Positions 19,354-27,795 of a stretch of 51,446 bases of DNA are shown here, in pieces (the stretch's first letter is position 1; each line of letters opens with the position of its first letter). The notes beneath the pieces were generated by a model that searched no databases, was not told the DNA's origin, and saw only the letters and a program-made list of their open reading frames with translations. Where the stretch lies: contig JANYJG010000055.1 in assembly GCA_025358515.1 (NCBI GenBank), positions 1-51,446 on the forward strand, read 5' to 3'. The stretch comes from Chloroflexota bacterium (GTDB taxonomy: Bacteria; Chloroflexota; Limnocylindria; Limnocylindrales; CSP1-4). The position numbers and the translations under genes are program-made.

Positions 19354-20498
19354 CCGGCACGGACCACGACCGCCATCCAATAGGCGCTCCCATCCGGCAA
19401 GAGGCGGAGGCCATGATCAACCCCGAGGGGCCGGTCGAGATCCCGCCGCCGGAGCAGATGTCGCTGCTGGCGCGATTGCGTCAGCCCCGCACCCTGCTGT
19501 CCATCGTGGTCCCTGTGGCGATCATCGTGGTCGCCGTCGCCTTGAACGGCAAGGACCTTCAGAAGGTGCCGGGCGAGATCGCCAGCGCCAACCTGCTCTT
19601 GATCCTTGGGGCTTTCGCCATCTACTACATAGGGTTCCCGCTCCGGGGCTGGCGCTGGACCAAGCTCCTAAAGGGTGCCGGCTACAAGGTCAGTGTCAAG
19701 GACGGAACGGAGATCTTGTTCCTCTCCTGGCTGGTCAATTGCATCGTCCCGGCCAAGCTCGGCGACCTGTACCGCGCCTACCTGGTCAAGCTGAACTCGC
19801 CCGTCTCGGCGACTCGGACGCTGGGAACGGTTTTCATGGAGCGGATCCTCGACCTGATTGCCGTGGCCGCGCTCGGCGTTGCAGCCGGATACTTCCACTT
19901 CAGAGACAGCCTCAACACGCTGCCCCAGTCCGTCCAGGTCATATTCGCCCTCGGCGCCATCGTCGTCGTGCTCTTGATCGTCGCCCTTGTGGCCATGCGA
20001 AGTTTCGGTCGCCGGGTGATCGCTCTGCTTCCCCTGCCACACCGCGTCATCGACTTCTACGAGCGATTCGAAGAAGGCGTCTTCGGCTCCGTTGGCTTGC
20101 GCGGCCTTCCCCTGCTCGGCCTGATGACCGGGCTGATCTGGGCCACGGAAGCTATGCGCCTCTACCTGGTAGTTCGGGCCCTGGGTTTCAGCGAGATCAA
20201 TCTGGGCTTCTCTGGGGCGATGTTCGTGGCTCTGATCGGGTCGCTACTTACGGCGATTCCCTTCACGCCGGGCGGCCTGGGAATCGTGGAGGGCGGCATG
20301 GCCGTCGTCCTCACCGGGGTATTCAATGCCACCAGTGGACATGCCCTTGCGATCATCCTGATCGACCGCACCATCAGCGTCTTCTCCATCGTGATCCTCG
20401 GCTCGATCGCCTATGTGCTCTCGTCCAAGCCGCGCGGCGGGGGCATGGTCGTGGAGGAGATCGCGCCCACGCCCCGGCCAGAACCGATGACGGGCTGA
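19350..20498 (+). CDS. flippase-like membrane protein, LPG synthase TM / UPF0104 family
   Basis: About 382 residues with eight or so membrane helices. It matches the family of MprF-like flippase domains and archaeal AglD relatives. Visible motifs are FPLRGWRWTKLLKGAGY, LFLSWLVNCIVPAKLGDLYRAYLVK and the C-terminal FTPGGLGIVEGGM. Such proteins move lipid-linked amino-acyl or sugar groups across the membrane. There is no synthase domain here. The GTG at 19350 overlaps the PHP stop. An ATG at 19413 with GGAGG nearby is a good alternative. Its place after murA-mreB fits envelope work. Confidence 0.8.
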   Translation: MTGTDHDRHPIGAPIRQEAEAMINPEGPVEIPPPEQMSLLARLRQPRTLLSIVVPVAIIVVAVALNGKDLQKVPGEIASANLLLILGAFAIYYIGFPLRGWRWTKLLKGAGYKVSVKDGTEILFLSWLVNCIVPAKLGDLYRAYLVKLNSPVSATRTLGTVFMERILDLIAVAALGVAAGYFHFRDSLNTLPQSVQVIFALGAIVVVLLIVALVAMRSFGRRVIALLPLPHRVIDFYERFEEGVFGSVGLRGLPLLGLMTGLIWATEAMRLYLVVRALGFSEINLGFSGAMFVALIGSLLTAIPFTPGGLGIVEGGMAVVLTGVFNATSGHALAIILIDRTISVFSIVILGSIAYVLSSKPRGGGMVVEEIAPTPRPEPMTG

Positions 20499-20541
20499 CG
20501 CCCAGGTAAGGCTGAGGCGGCCAAACGTACCCTCGACTCAT

Positions 20542-20566
20542 GACACCGGGTCGGCCGACAGGTGTC
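20542..20566. promoter_or_regulatory. nested inverted repeat upstream of the XRE gene, possible operator or terminator
   Basis: GACACC (20542-20547) and GGTGTC (20561-20566) flank the perfect palindrome GTCGGCCGAC (20550-20559). It lies 44 nt after the flippase stop and just before the XRE promoter. It may end the upstream transcript or be an autoregulatory site for the XRE protein. Confidence 0.35.
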
Positions 20567-20588
20567 GCGGTCCGGTACCAAAAGGTCA

Positions 20589-20617
20589 TTCACTGTTCGG
20601 CCTTTCGCTCCGATAGT
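20589..20617 (+). promoter_or_regulatory. candidate promoter of the XRE gene
   Basis: TTCACT (20589-20594) and GATAGT (20612-20617) are separated by 17 bp, each matching 4 of 6 consensus bases. The predicted start lies about 38 nt before the ATG at 20662. Confidence 0.4.
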
Positions 20618-20661
20618 TCCATCAGCGGGCCAGAGGGCACCGTACCCACCCAGGTTCTCGC

Positions 20662-21198
20662 ATGGCCGGACAGACTGGACGAACCTTCAACGAATGGCTG
20701 CGGGCTCAACTAAGAGCAAAGAAGATGTCGCAACGCCAGCTGGCACAGCAGTCTGGCGTTGACCACTCCACTATTTCGCGCCTGATTCGGGGCGACCGTA
20801 TGCCGTCCCTCGGGACCGCCACGAAACTTGCCCGAGGGTTGCGCGAAATCCGAGACGATTCCGAGGCACCTCAGTACCTGGGCTCAGTCGCGGCCGGAAC
20901 TGCCAATCCCACGGCCCGCGTCGAGTACGCCCTGCGTGCCGATGACGTCCTGTCGGAGCCGCAGGTCCGCCAGGTGATGGAGTATTACCTCGCGGTCAGG
21001 ATGCGCCGCTTCGGGCGCGGCTACGCGGGGATGCGTACGGATGAGCGGCCGATGGAGCCGCGACGGCTTCTTGGCGACCGCCGCGACACTCCGCTAATGT
21101 CGGCTGCGATCGCCGCCCACTCGGTTGCCGGCCACTCGGTTCGACCCCTGCCACGGTCGATGCCGCCGAGTGCCCGCACGGGCCGCGAAGCCAGCTGA
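20662..21198 (+). CDS. XRE-family helix-turn-helix regulator with unknown C-terminal region
   Basis: The 178-residue protein has an N-terminal HTH_3 domain (about 8-63): FNEWLRAQLRAKKMSQRQLA then QSGVDHSTISRLIRGDRMPS, a textbook Cro/C1 fold. Residues 85-178 have no domain I recognise. They contain a short helical stretch around LSEPQVRQVMEYYLAVRMRR and a basic Arg/Met/Pro-rich end. No toxin, phage or methylase gene adjoins it, so it is not an obvious antitoxin or restriction control protein. It meets the minus-strand gene at 21207 head-on. Confidence 0.75.
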   Translation: MAGQTGRTFNEWLRAQLRAKKMSQRQLAQQSGVDHSTISRLIRGDRMPSLGTATKLARGLREIRDDSEAPQYLGSVAAGTANPTARVEYALRADDVLSEPQVRQVMEYYLAVRMRRFGRGYAGMRTDERPMEPRRLLGDRRDTPLMSAAIAAHSVAGHSVRPLPRSMPPSARTGREAS

Positions 21199-21206
21199 CT
21201 TCGGAG

Positions 21207-22919
21207 CTAGGGCGCCCGGCGGTAGACGGATAGCGTCCGATCCGGCGCGGCCGCGAAACGATCGATCAACTTCAGCCCGGTTCCGGCTGGATCTGCCGCG
21301 ACCCAGGAATCCTCCTGGGAGCCGCCACATCCCGTGAGCCAGTACGAGTCGCACAAGACCACGACGGTTTGAGCATCGGCGGGCGCCACCAATCGCACGC
21401 CGTCGAGGTTCAGGGGGTATGCGTATGCGTCGGAGCCCTTCGGCGCAAAGACCGGCACGAGGGCGATCTCCGTGCCGGCGGCGTCCCGCTCCACGCGCGT
21501 GGCAGCCGATTGGGCGGCCGGCCAGCCGCCGTCCGGGGCGGTGAGCGGAGGCCAATGACCCGCGTTCCAGGCTATGAGCGCGACGACGGCCGCGATGGCG
21601 GCTACGCGCCGCACAAGTGTCGGCCGGCGCCGCGGGAGGCTCTGCCAGAGACCGCCGGCGATCAAACCGGCAGCCACCAGGACTAGCGGATCGGCGACCA
21701 CGTGGTATTGCTCAGTGGGCAGGTCCTGGACTTCGGAGACGGCCCTCAGCCCCAAACCCAGCGCCACGATCACCAGGAGCAGGCTGCCGGCGATGAAGCG
21801 GGTTCCCGCTCGTTCGGTCGCCCCGGGCCGGGCGTCGGCTGGCCCGGCATCGGGTGGCCCGGCATCGGGTGGCGCCGCGGTGGCAGCCGAGCTTTCGGCC
21901 GCGCCTGCCTCCGGGTCGGCTGCGGTGCCGGCCTTAGCTAGGCGCCAGAGCAACCCGGAGACTAGTGACACAGTCACCACCAGGGCCGGCAGGAAGCCGG
22001 GCCGGAGGTCCACCATCGGCCAGCGGGTTAGGGGCCAGGCCAGGATCCGCATACCGGCGAACAAGGCGCGGGTCAGCGGATCCATCGTCGAGGCTGCGTC
22101 CGGCCCGGAGAAGTAGCCCAGCATGCCACGCGTCTCGGCGAAGTTGTGGTTCAGCTCGTAGGCGATGAGTGGCAGGTACGTCAGGGCCACCAGCGCGACC
22201 CCCGCCAGCCCCCACGCCAGGGTCGCGCGCCGCCGGCCCCGAGCCCGGACCAGCGCCGCAACGTAGACCACCGCCAGCGGCAGAACGATGACGGCCCCGG
22301 CCACGTGCGACTGCATCGCCACCGCTGCCCCGAACGCCGCCAGGAGCCACCACCGCCCGCTGTTCGACCGCCAGGCCTGCCATGCTCCAAGATAGGCCAG
22401 GGCCGCCCCGGGCTCTACGAGCGTCGGGTTCCAGAGGAACGTCGAGTAGCCGATCAGGCTGGCCGACACCGCCGCCAGCAGGGCGGCGCTCAAACCCGCC
22501 GCCGGGCCGCCGATCGAGCGGGCGATCCACCACACCATCGGTACGACCAGCAGCCCCAGCAGGGCGATCTCCGCGACCACGAACGTCGGGTCTCCGTTGC
22601 CGAGCCACGCCGCCGGCAGCAGCAGGTCGTAGTAGAGGGCGCCATGGTGGAACGTGCCGCCGACGCTGATTGCCTGCGACCCAAATGTGGGCAACTGGCC
22701 CGTTGAGAGAGCCGTTCGCAGCGCGAGCATCTCCGTGCCCTGATCCGAATCCCAGCCGCCTCTGGCGGGCAGATTGACGAGCCGCAGCGCCGCCGCGCCG
22801 AGGACGATTGCGGCCAGGCAGGCCAGCTCGCGCGCGCGGACGCCGAGACGCACGAGAACACCGGCGGCCGCGGTGAGCGGGGTGGCGTCAGCTCTAGATG
22901 GAGCCGTGGACCGTTTCAC
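21207..22919 (-). CDS. GT-C (GT39/PMT-like) membrane glycosyltransferase 1
   Basis: About 570 residues with 10 or more membrane helices. It resembles the PMT_2/ArnT group, which transfers sugars from polyprenyl-phosphate donors on the outer face of the membrane. The first outside loop has WDSDQGTEMLALR, with the acidic residues typical of GT-C catalysis. The middle carries TFLWNPTLVEP. A Pro/Ala/Asp linker at about 345-370 splits the membrane domain and includes a duplicated 15-bp unit. The GTG start overlaps the nfo stop (GTGA). A longer reading from 23333 runs inside nfo and is not supported. Confidence 0.78.
   Translation of the reverse strand: MKRSTAPSRADATPLTAAAGVLVRLGVRARELACLAAIVLGAAALRLVNLPARGGWDSDQGTEMLALRTALSTGQLPTFGSQAISVGGTFHHGALYYDLLLPAAWLGNGDPTFVVAEIALLGLLVVPMVWWIARSIGGPAAGLSAALLAAVSASLIGYSTFLWNPTLVEPGAALAYLGAWQAWRSNSGRWWLLAAFGAAVAMQSHVAGAVIVLPLAVVYVAALVRARGRRRATLAWGLAGVALVALTYLPLIAYELNHNFAETRGMLGYFSGPDAASTMDPLTRALFAGMRILAWPLTRWPMVDLRPGFLPALVVTVSLVSGLLWRLAKAGTAADPEAGAAESSAATAAPPDAGPPDAGPADARPGATERAGTRFIAGSLLLVIVALGLGLRAVSEVQDLPTEQYHVVADPLVLVAAGLIAGGLWQSLPRRRPTLVRRVAAIAAVVALIAWNAGHWPPLTAPDGGWPAAQSAATRVERDAAGTEIALVPVFAPKGSDAYAYPLNLDGVRLVAPADAQTVVVLCDSYWLTGCGGSQEDSWVAADPAGTGLKLIDRFAAAPDRTLSVYRRAP
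21841..21870. repeat. perfect tandem duplication of 15 bp
   Basis: GGCCCGGCATCGGGT occurs twice in a row at 21841-21855 and 21856-21870. It encodes repeated Pro-Asp-Ala-Gly-Pro units in the linker of glycosyltransferase 1. Slippage could change the linker length in frame. Confidence 0.7.
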
Positions 22920-23932
22920 CCGGCGTTTTCGGAGACGGCCGCGACCCCGGCGGCGCTCGACCGGCGGCCGCTCCTCGACGCAGCCAGCGCCGCAGCGGCA
23001 AGCACAGCGGTAGGTGCCTGAGTCAGGGGCCGTCCCGCGGCCAGATCCCCAAGGCGAGCCATGTTCACCGCGTCGAAGCCGTAATCCATGCCGGGCGTCT
23101 CCAGGATGAAAGCGACGTGGTCCAGGGCCGGATGGCAGAGCATTCGGGCCAGTCCGTGTCGCCCGATCTGTCCCTCTCCGACATGCGCATGGCGGTCGTG
23201 TCGAGAGCCGCGACCGGCGTCCGAGTCGTTTAGGTGGACCATCGCCAGCCGCTCGAGCCCGATCAATCGATCGAAGTTGGCGATGACCGAATCCACGGCG
23301 GCCGGATCCGCAATGTCGTAGCCGGCGCCCCACAGGTGGGCGACGTCGAGGCAGAATGCCAGCCGGCCGTCCAGGCCGCGAGTTGCGGCCGCATCCAGCA
23401 CCATCGCCAATTCCTCTATCGTGACGCCGATGGTGTCGCCGCCGCCGGACGAATTCTCGAGAACGACGAGCGGGCGGTCCGGGCCATCCGGAGCAGCGTC
23501 GAGCGCCATTTCCAGGCCCACTGCGACCCGAGCTACGCCGGCTTCCAGCCCGGAGCCGCGATGTGATCCTACGTGAACGTTCAGAAACCGAGCCCCCAAA
23601 ACTGGAGCTTGCTCAAGCTCGTGGCGCAGAACACCGACGGATCGGCCGAAGAAGTCGTCGTCCGGGCCGGCCAGGTTGACCAGGTACGCGACATGAATTG
23701 CCACGGGCCAGATGTCCAGCTCCGCCACACGCCGCCGGAACGCGGCCACGTCGGGCTGCGGCTCCGCTCGTCTTCGCCACGCCGTGGGGTTGTCGCTGAA
23801 CAGCTGGACCGCGGACGCCCCGATCTCGGCAGCGCGATTGGCGATGCGCAGCAGGCCCCACCCCAACGGCAGGTGCGCACCCGCACGCCGGCCGCCTGGC
23901 AACTCTATTCGCCCGTCACCCTCGACCGACAC
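22916..23932 (-). CDS. nfo: endonuclease IV (AP endonuclease), Nfo family
   Basis: Nfo cleaves DNA 5' to abasic sites in base-excision repair using three zinc ions. The 338-residue protein has the family metal motifs: GAHLPL near the N-terminus, VHVGSHRG, VLENSSGGGDTIG, CLDVAHLWGAGYD, VHLNDSDAGRGSRHDRHAHVG and FILETPG. The fold opens about 16 residues in, so the GTG start adds a short tail. The last 45 residues are an Ala/Arg/Ser-rich extension. It lies 14 nt after hpf and overlaps the next gene. Confidence 0.9.
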   Translation of the reverse strand: MSVEGDGRIELPGGRRAGAHLPLGWGLLRIANRAAEIGASAVQLFSDNPTAWRRRAEPQPDVAAFRRRVAELDIWPVAIHVAYLVNLAGPDDDFFGRSVGVLRHELEQAPVLGARFLNVHVGSHRGSGLEAGVARVAVGLEMALDAAPDGPDRPLVVLENSSGGGDTIGVTIEELAMVLDAAATRGLDGRLAFCLDVAHLWGAGYDIADPAAVDSVIANFDRLIGLERLAMVHLNDSDAGRGSRHDRHAHVGEGQIGRHGLARMLCHPALDHVAFILETPGMDYGFDAVNMARLGDLAAGRPLTQAPTAVLAAAALAASRSGRRSSAAGVAAVSENAG

Positions 23933-23946
23933 TCGCCGATCGACCG

Positions 23947-24543
23947 TCAGCCGGCTTTGTGGCCGGACCGGCCGGGTGTGTACTGGCCGCCGATCATCGG
24001 CTCGATCAGCCCGTAGTCACCGGCGCAGCGTTTGTACAGGACACACAGTTTCTCCGACTCGGCGTTGACGAAGATGAAGAAATGGTGGCCCAACTCCTCC
24101 ATCCGTTCGACGGCATCCTCCTCGAACATGGGCTCGATGGCGAAGCGCTTCGTCTTGACGATGCCCGATCGCGGCGCTTGCTCGGCCATGCTGTCCGGCT
24201 CGTCACCGGCGGCTGCGCGTGCTCGCGCCTCCTCCGGTCGGACCTTGCTGCGCGGCTTCTCGCGGGCATCCACGGCCTGACGCTCGAGGCGGTCGACGAC
24301 AGAGTCGAGGCTGGCCTGATGAGTCGGTCCGGCGGCGTGGCCGCGCAGTATCTGCCCGTTCACGACGAGCGTCACGTCAACGCTCTGTGAGTCCGTGCCG
24401 CTGCGATGCTGCTCAGACGAAAGCTCGATCACCGCATCCGAGTCGTCATCCAGCAGTCTTTCGAGCCGGTGCATTTTGCGCTCGGCGTACTGTCGAACGG
24501 ACTCCGGGACGTCGATGTTCTTGCCCTTGACGATCGTCCTCAC
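23947..24543 (-). CDS. hpf: ribosome hibernation promoting factor, long form
   Basis: Long HPF folds onto 30S subunits and pairs ribosomes into inactive 100S dimers in stationary phase. The 198-residue protein has the N-terminal S30AE domain: KGKNIDVPESVRQYAERKM, then LERLLDDDSDAVIELSSEQH. A linker leads to the C-terminal dimerisation domain with KTKRFAIEPMFEEDAVERME, HHFFIFVNAESEKLCVLYKR and GDYGLIEP. The GTG start at 24543 has GGAGGT five nt upstream. Much longer upstream readings pass through comF antisense frames and are rejected. Confidence 0.94.
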   Translation of the reverse strand: MRTIVKGKNIDVPESVRQYAERKMHRLERLLDDDSDAVIELSSEQHRSGTDSQSVDVTLVVNGQILRGHAAGPTHQASLDSVVDRLERQAVDAREKPRSKVRPEEARARAAAGDEPDSMAEQAPRSGIVKTKRFAIEPMFEEDAVERMEELGHHFFIFVNAESEKLCVLYKRCAGDYGLIEPMIGGQYTPGRSGHKAG

Positions 24544-24635
24544 GGCTGACCTCCGCAACAGATTTTGCGCGCGTGAGCATGCCCGAAGGCCGGTTCGAAC
24601 GCACGCCTGACTCGATGAGCCACCGTTACGCGCCC

Positions 24636-24641
24636 AGTATA
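24636..24641 (-). promoter_or_regulatory. -10 box for hpf
   Basis: On the minus strand TATACT lies about 92 nt before the hpf GTG. I see no clear -35. It is the only strong -10 in the 161-nt gap between comF and hpf, so hpf may have its own stress-responsive promoter. Confidence 0.4.
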
Positions 24642-24682
24642 GAAGCCGCCTCGAGGGCCCGGCCTGGGCCGTTCCGTATCCA

Positions 24683-24704
24683 TGGGATGCGCATGCCCAT
24701 CCCA
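24683..24704 (-). terminator. hairpin directly after comF, possible terminator
   Basis: TGGGATG and CATCCCA form a perfect 7-bp stem with an 8-nt loop, starting one base after the comF stop codon. No U-run follows on the minus strand. With the hpf -10 downstream it suggests that comF and hpf are separate transcripts. Confidence 0.35.
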
Positions 24705-25406
24705 TCAGCGTTCGCGTGCCGCCGTCAACGCCGATACCGCCACCGCGCCACAGCCATACAGAACCTCCGCGCACGCCACCAGGGTGGAGCCCGTGGTCAC
24801 GACATCGTCCACGAGGATCACCCATCGCCCGCAAACCGCGGTCGCGTTTCCGGCCCTCCTTGCGGCCGACGCCCCACCCAAACCAAAGGCGCCGCTCACG
24901 TTGGATCGCCGGGCCCGACGTCCGAGGTCGAACTGCGGCGCCGTGTGGCGCGTTCGGGCCAGTGCCGCCCGCCATGGGATGGCGAGTTGGGCCGAAATCG
25001 CGGCCGCCAGCAACACTGCCTGGTCGTAGCCGCGCAGCCGCTCTCGGTCCGCGTGAACGGGCACCGGCACGAGCAGCTCGCCGCCTGCTCCCGCTACCCG
25101 CCAGCGATTCGCCATCGCCTCCGCCAGGGGCGCCGCCAGTCTTTGCTCGCCGCCATATTTCAGCCGATGAAGCGCTCTCCGAGGCACGCCGGCAAACGGC
25201 GCGGACCACTCCAGCTGGGCCAGCGGCAGCGGCATGGCGCCCGGCAGTCCCATCAGCACGCCCGCCGCCAGCTCCAACCTGACCGCCAGCGACCGACGGC
25301 AACTCGTGCACAGGGCCGCTCCCTCCGCGCCGCAGCCGGCGCACGCGGCGGGTAAGGCAAGGTTCAGCAGCGACGTCGCGATCGCAGGCAGTTTCCAGCT
25401 GGTCAC
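24705..25406 (-). CDS. comF: ComF-type phosphoribosyltransferase-domain protein
   Basis: ComF proteins act in DNA uptake in competent bacteria and may help PriA-linked replication restart elsewhere. The 233-residue protein has an N-terminal zinc-finger pattern (C22, C25, C33, C36) followed by LKYGGEQRLAAPLAEAMA. The C-terminal phosphoribosyltransferase motif is RWVILVDDVVTTGSTLVACA. The GTG start has no Shine-Dalgarno; TAGCCT lies 6 nt upstream. No other competence genes adjoin it, but a type IV-like pilus operon ends 43 bp upstream. Confidence 0.88.
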   Translation of the reverse strand: MTSWKLPAIATSLLNLALPAACAGCGAEGAALCTSCRRSLAVRLELAAGVLMGLPGAMPLPLAQLEWSAPFAGVPRRALHRLKYGGEQRLAAPLAEAMANRWRVAGAGGELLVPVPVHADRERLRGYDQAVLLAAAISAQLAIPWRAALARTRHTAPQFDLGRRARRSNVSGAFGLGGASAARRAGNATAVCGRWVILVDDVVTTGSTLVACAEVLYGCGAVAVSALTAARER

Positions 25407-25412
25407 GGCTCG

Positions 25413-25418
25413 AGGCTA
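25413..25418 (-). promoter_or_regulatory. TANNNT box before comF
   Basis: TAGCCT on the minus strand ends 6 nt before the comF GTG at 25406 with no ribosome site between. It fits the leaderless pattern of the window. Confidence 0.35.
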
Positions 25419-25449
25419 CCGAAAGCCGCTTATCGGCCACGTATCTGCC

Positions 25450-25833
25450 TCAGGGAAGGCGAATCGAGACCTCGTCGCCAACTGCCGTGCCGGTTGCATC
25501 GATAGTGCCGACCGGCAACTCAAGAACGCCCTTGGCGCCGCCTATGCGCCACACCACGCCCCGCCAGGCAGGGAGGGCGCGGGACAGGGCAAGGACGCGG
25601 CGCGGTCCGTCACTGCCGCTCACAGGCGGGGAGACGAAGACAGCGTCGATCGGGAAGCGCATGAACAGCATGTGAATCCCGTTCTCGCCGGGGAGCCACA
25701 GACCGTCGCCGGGCGGAAGGGAAGGCCGGCCCATCAGGCCTACGAACTTCGCCCAGAAAGAGGAGCCGTCTTCCAATCGATCCGCCAACGTCGTGCCCCG
25801 GCTGGTGTTGGTAGCCACCAGCGGCGACTTCAT
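25450..25833 (-). CDS. DUF192 protein
   Basis: The 127-residue protein belongs to the DUF192 family of small beta-rich proteins of unknown function. Family features are LADRLEDGSSFWAKFVGLMG, the glycine loop LPPGDGLWL, IHMLFMRFPIDAVFVS and the C-terminal VLELPVGTIDATGTAVGD. There is no signal peptide. The ATG overlaps the tadC stop (ATGA), so it is translated with the pilus genes. That links this DUF192 protein to the Tad system by position only. Confidence 0.82.
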   Translation of the reverse strand: MKSPLVATNTSRGTTLADRLEDGSSFWAKFVGLMGRPSLPPGDGLWLPGENGIHMLFMRFPIDAVFVSPPVSGSDGPRRVLALSRALPAWRGVVWRIGGAKGVLELPVGTIDATGTAVGDEVSIRLP

Positions 25834-26765
25834 TTGGGGATCTGCCCGCTGCTGAACGTCTTGGCGATCTGAATGATGGCCGGGCCGAGAATGACGACGA
25901 ACAGTGCCGGGAAGATGCACCCGACCAGCGGGAACAGCATCTTGATCGGGGCTTTCGCGGCCATCTCCTCGGCGCGCTGGCGGCGCTCGATACGGAGCTG
26001 CTCAGACTGGACCTGCAGCACTTTGGAGATAGAGACGCCGAGGGTTTCGGCCTGGATGATCGCGCCGATGAAGTTGGACAGCGGCTGGACGTTGGTCCGG
26101 GGAACCATGTCGCGCAGAGCTTCTCGGCGGGCCTTGCCGACCCGAACCTCCGCCAGTGCGCGGCGGAACTCGTCCGTCAACGGGCCCGGCAGCTTCTCGA
26201 CGACCTTGGCCAGGGCGGCGTCGAAGCCGAGACCGGCTCGAACGGAAATCGTCAGTAGGTCGAGGGTATCGGGGATCATCTTGAGGATGACCTTCTTGCG
26301 CTTTTTAATCTGGCCGCCCAGCCAGAACTCGGGCAGGAGGTAGCCGATAATCAGGCCGATCACCGCAACGAACGCGGCGTACAAAATGCTCGCGCCGGCG
26401 AGGACGCTGAAGATCAGGAAGAGGATCACGCCTGTCGCGACGGCGACCAGGGCTTTGACGCCCAGCCAATCGGCGATGCGCATGTCGCCGGGGTTGCCAG
26501 CCAATGCGAGGCGCTTCTCCATGGTGTCGGCGGAGGACGCGCTCGTGACTCGACTTGAGGCGTGGGATAGGCGTCCGACAAGCGGGCGCATCGTGCGTTC
26601 GAGGAACGGCGCCTGCAACTCCAGCTCTTCGAGGTTTCGAGCCTGGATGGCGCCGAGTTGGGTCAGGCGGGCCTGGACCGGATCGATCGGCTTGCTTGCG
26701 CTGAGGCCGATGAAGACGATGAGGATGCCGCCGCCGACCAGCAATCCCAGAATGACTACTGGCAT
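25830..26765 (-). CDS. tadC: Tad pilus inner-membrane platform protein TadC
   Basis: TadC and TadB form the membrane platform of the Flp pilus motor. The 311-residue protein has membrane helices at about 2-21, 100-150 and 280-305. Between them is a cytoplasmic T2SF domain: MIPDTLDLLTISVRAGLGFDAAL, FRRALAEVRVGKARREALRDM and LGVSISKVLQVQSEQLRIERRQRAEEMAAKAPIKMLFPL. It follows tadB by 3 nt. Confidence 0.9.
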   Translation of the reverse strand: MPVVILGLLVGGGILIVFIGLSASKPIDPVQARLTQLGAIQARNLEELELQAPFLERTMRPLVGRLSHASSRVTSASSADTMEKRLALAGNPGDMRIADWLGVKALVAVATGVILFLIFSVLAGASILYAAFVAVIGLIIGYLLPEFWLGGQIKKRKKVILKMIPDTLDLLTISVRAGLGFDAALAKVVEKLPGPLTDEFRRALAEVRVGKARREALRDMVPRTNVQPLSNFIGAIIQAETLGVSISKVLQVQSEQLRIERRQRAEEMAAKAPIKMLFPLVGCIFPALFVVILGPAIIQIAKTFSSGQIPK

Positions 26766-26768
26766 CTG

Positions 26769-27779
26769 TCAGACCTCAATGGCTACGATTCGCCGGATCG
26801 CCATGAACCCGACGAACATGAATGTGCCGGCGACTATGAGGATCATCACTCCGGCCGGCAGGCCGAACAGGCCGGCGGGAGGATTCATGAACATTGGCTC
26901 CATGAATTTGGGCGCAATGATGAAAAGAACGCCGGTCAGGCCGATCGGCAGGAACGCCACCACGTAGCCCGACATTCGCTGCTGGGCAGTCAGGGTTCTG
27001 ATCTCGCCCTTGATTCGGACGCGCTCTCGAATCGTGAAGGCGATCGAGTCGAGGATCTCGGCGAGGTTGCCGCCGACCTGGTGCTGGATGGTGATGGCCG
27101 TGGCCATCAGTTCGAGATCGTCCGAACGAACGCGCCGAACCATGTTCTCCAGCGCCACGTCGAAGGCAAGCCCGAGGTTGACCTCGCGCACGACCCGGCC
27201 AAATTCGATCGTTATCGGCGGCTGAGCTTCGCGAACCACCATCTCGATGGCCTGCAGGAACGAGGAGCCGGCGCGCAGGGCGTTGGCTAACAGGGTGATT
27301 GTGTCGGGCAGCTGCTTGTTGAAGGAGTTCAATCGGGAAGTACGTCGCCGGCCCAGCCAGAAGCGCGGCAGGAAGAAGCCCACGAGCATCCCCAAGAGCA
27401 GCCCGATCGGCGACCCGAGCGGCGCAAAGACCAGGCTCAGAACTAGAAAGAGGATCGGCACGCCCACGATGGACCCGAACCAGATGGCCAGGTACTCGCT
27501 GGGCTTCAGCTTGAGGTCTGCGCGAGCGATGTCGCGGGCAAGGTTGGCGCCGAAGTCGCGCTGTTCCACGACCCGGTTGAGGCGCGCCAACGCGACACTC
27601 TGGGCGAGCACCTCGCCGAGGCCTGCGGACGGCGACGAAGAAGACGACGTTTCCGTCTTGCCGGCGGCGTAGCGCTCGAGTCGGGCGCTCATTCCACTGC
27701 CCCGGCTGGACCTGGCCAGGCCGATGAAAACGACCAGGATCCCGAGCCCGAAGAGGGTTGCGACGATTAGGCCAAGCAT
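26769..27779 (-). CDS. tadB: Tad pilus inner-membrane platform protein TadB
   Basis: The 336-residue protein is a T2SF-domain paralogue of TadC. It opens with a hydrophobic helix (2-20), then a Ser-rich segment TETSSSSSPSAG. The T2SF domain includes LPDTITLLANALRAGSSFLQAIEMV, INLG-like REVNLGLAFDVALENM and LATAITIQHQVGGNLAEILD-type sequence. C-terminal membrane helices follow (about 270-330). It lies 16 nt after cpaF and 3 nt before tadC. Confidence 0.9.
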   Translation of the reverse strand: MLGLIVATLFGLGILVVFIGLARSSRGSGMSARLERYAAGKTETSSSSSPSAGLGEVLAQSVALARLNRVVEQRDFGANLARDIARADLKLKPSEYLAIWFGSIVGVPILFLVLSLVFAPLGSPIGLLLGMLVGFFLPRFWLGRRRTSRLNSFNKQLPDTITLLANALRAGSSFLQAIEMVVREAQPPITIEFGRVVREVNLGLAFDVALENMVRRVRSDDLELMATAITIQHQVGGNLAEILDSIAFTIRERVRIKGEIRTLTAQQRMSGYVVAFLPIGLTGVLFIIAPKFMEPMFMNPPAGLFGLPAGVMILIVAGTFMFVGFMAIRRIVAIEV

Positions 27780-27795
27780 GAGATTCTTCCGCCGC

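Noticed and set aside
22920-23333. Upstream extension of glycosyltransferase 1 into nfo
   Set aside because: Off-frame reading of nfo; the GTGA overlap at 22916-22919 is the natural start.
24583-24600. T-loop-like GGTTCGAAC between comF and hpf
   Set aside because: The flanking bases do not form a T-stem and no other tRNA arms are nearby.
24544-25440. Upstream extension of the hpf frame
   Set aside because: The added sequence is an off-frame reading of comF with no match; a GTG with GGAGGT at 24543 fits the family start.
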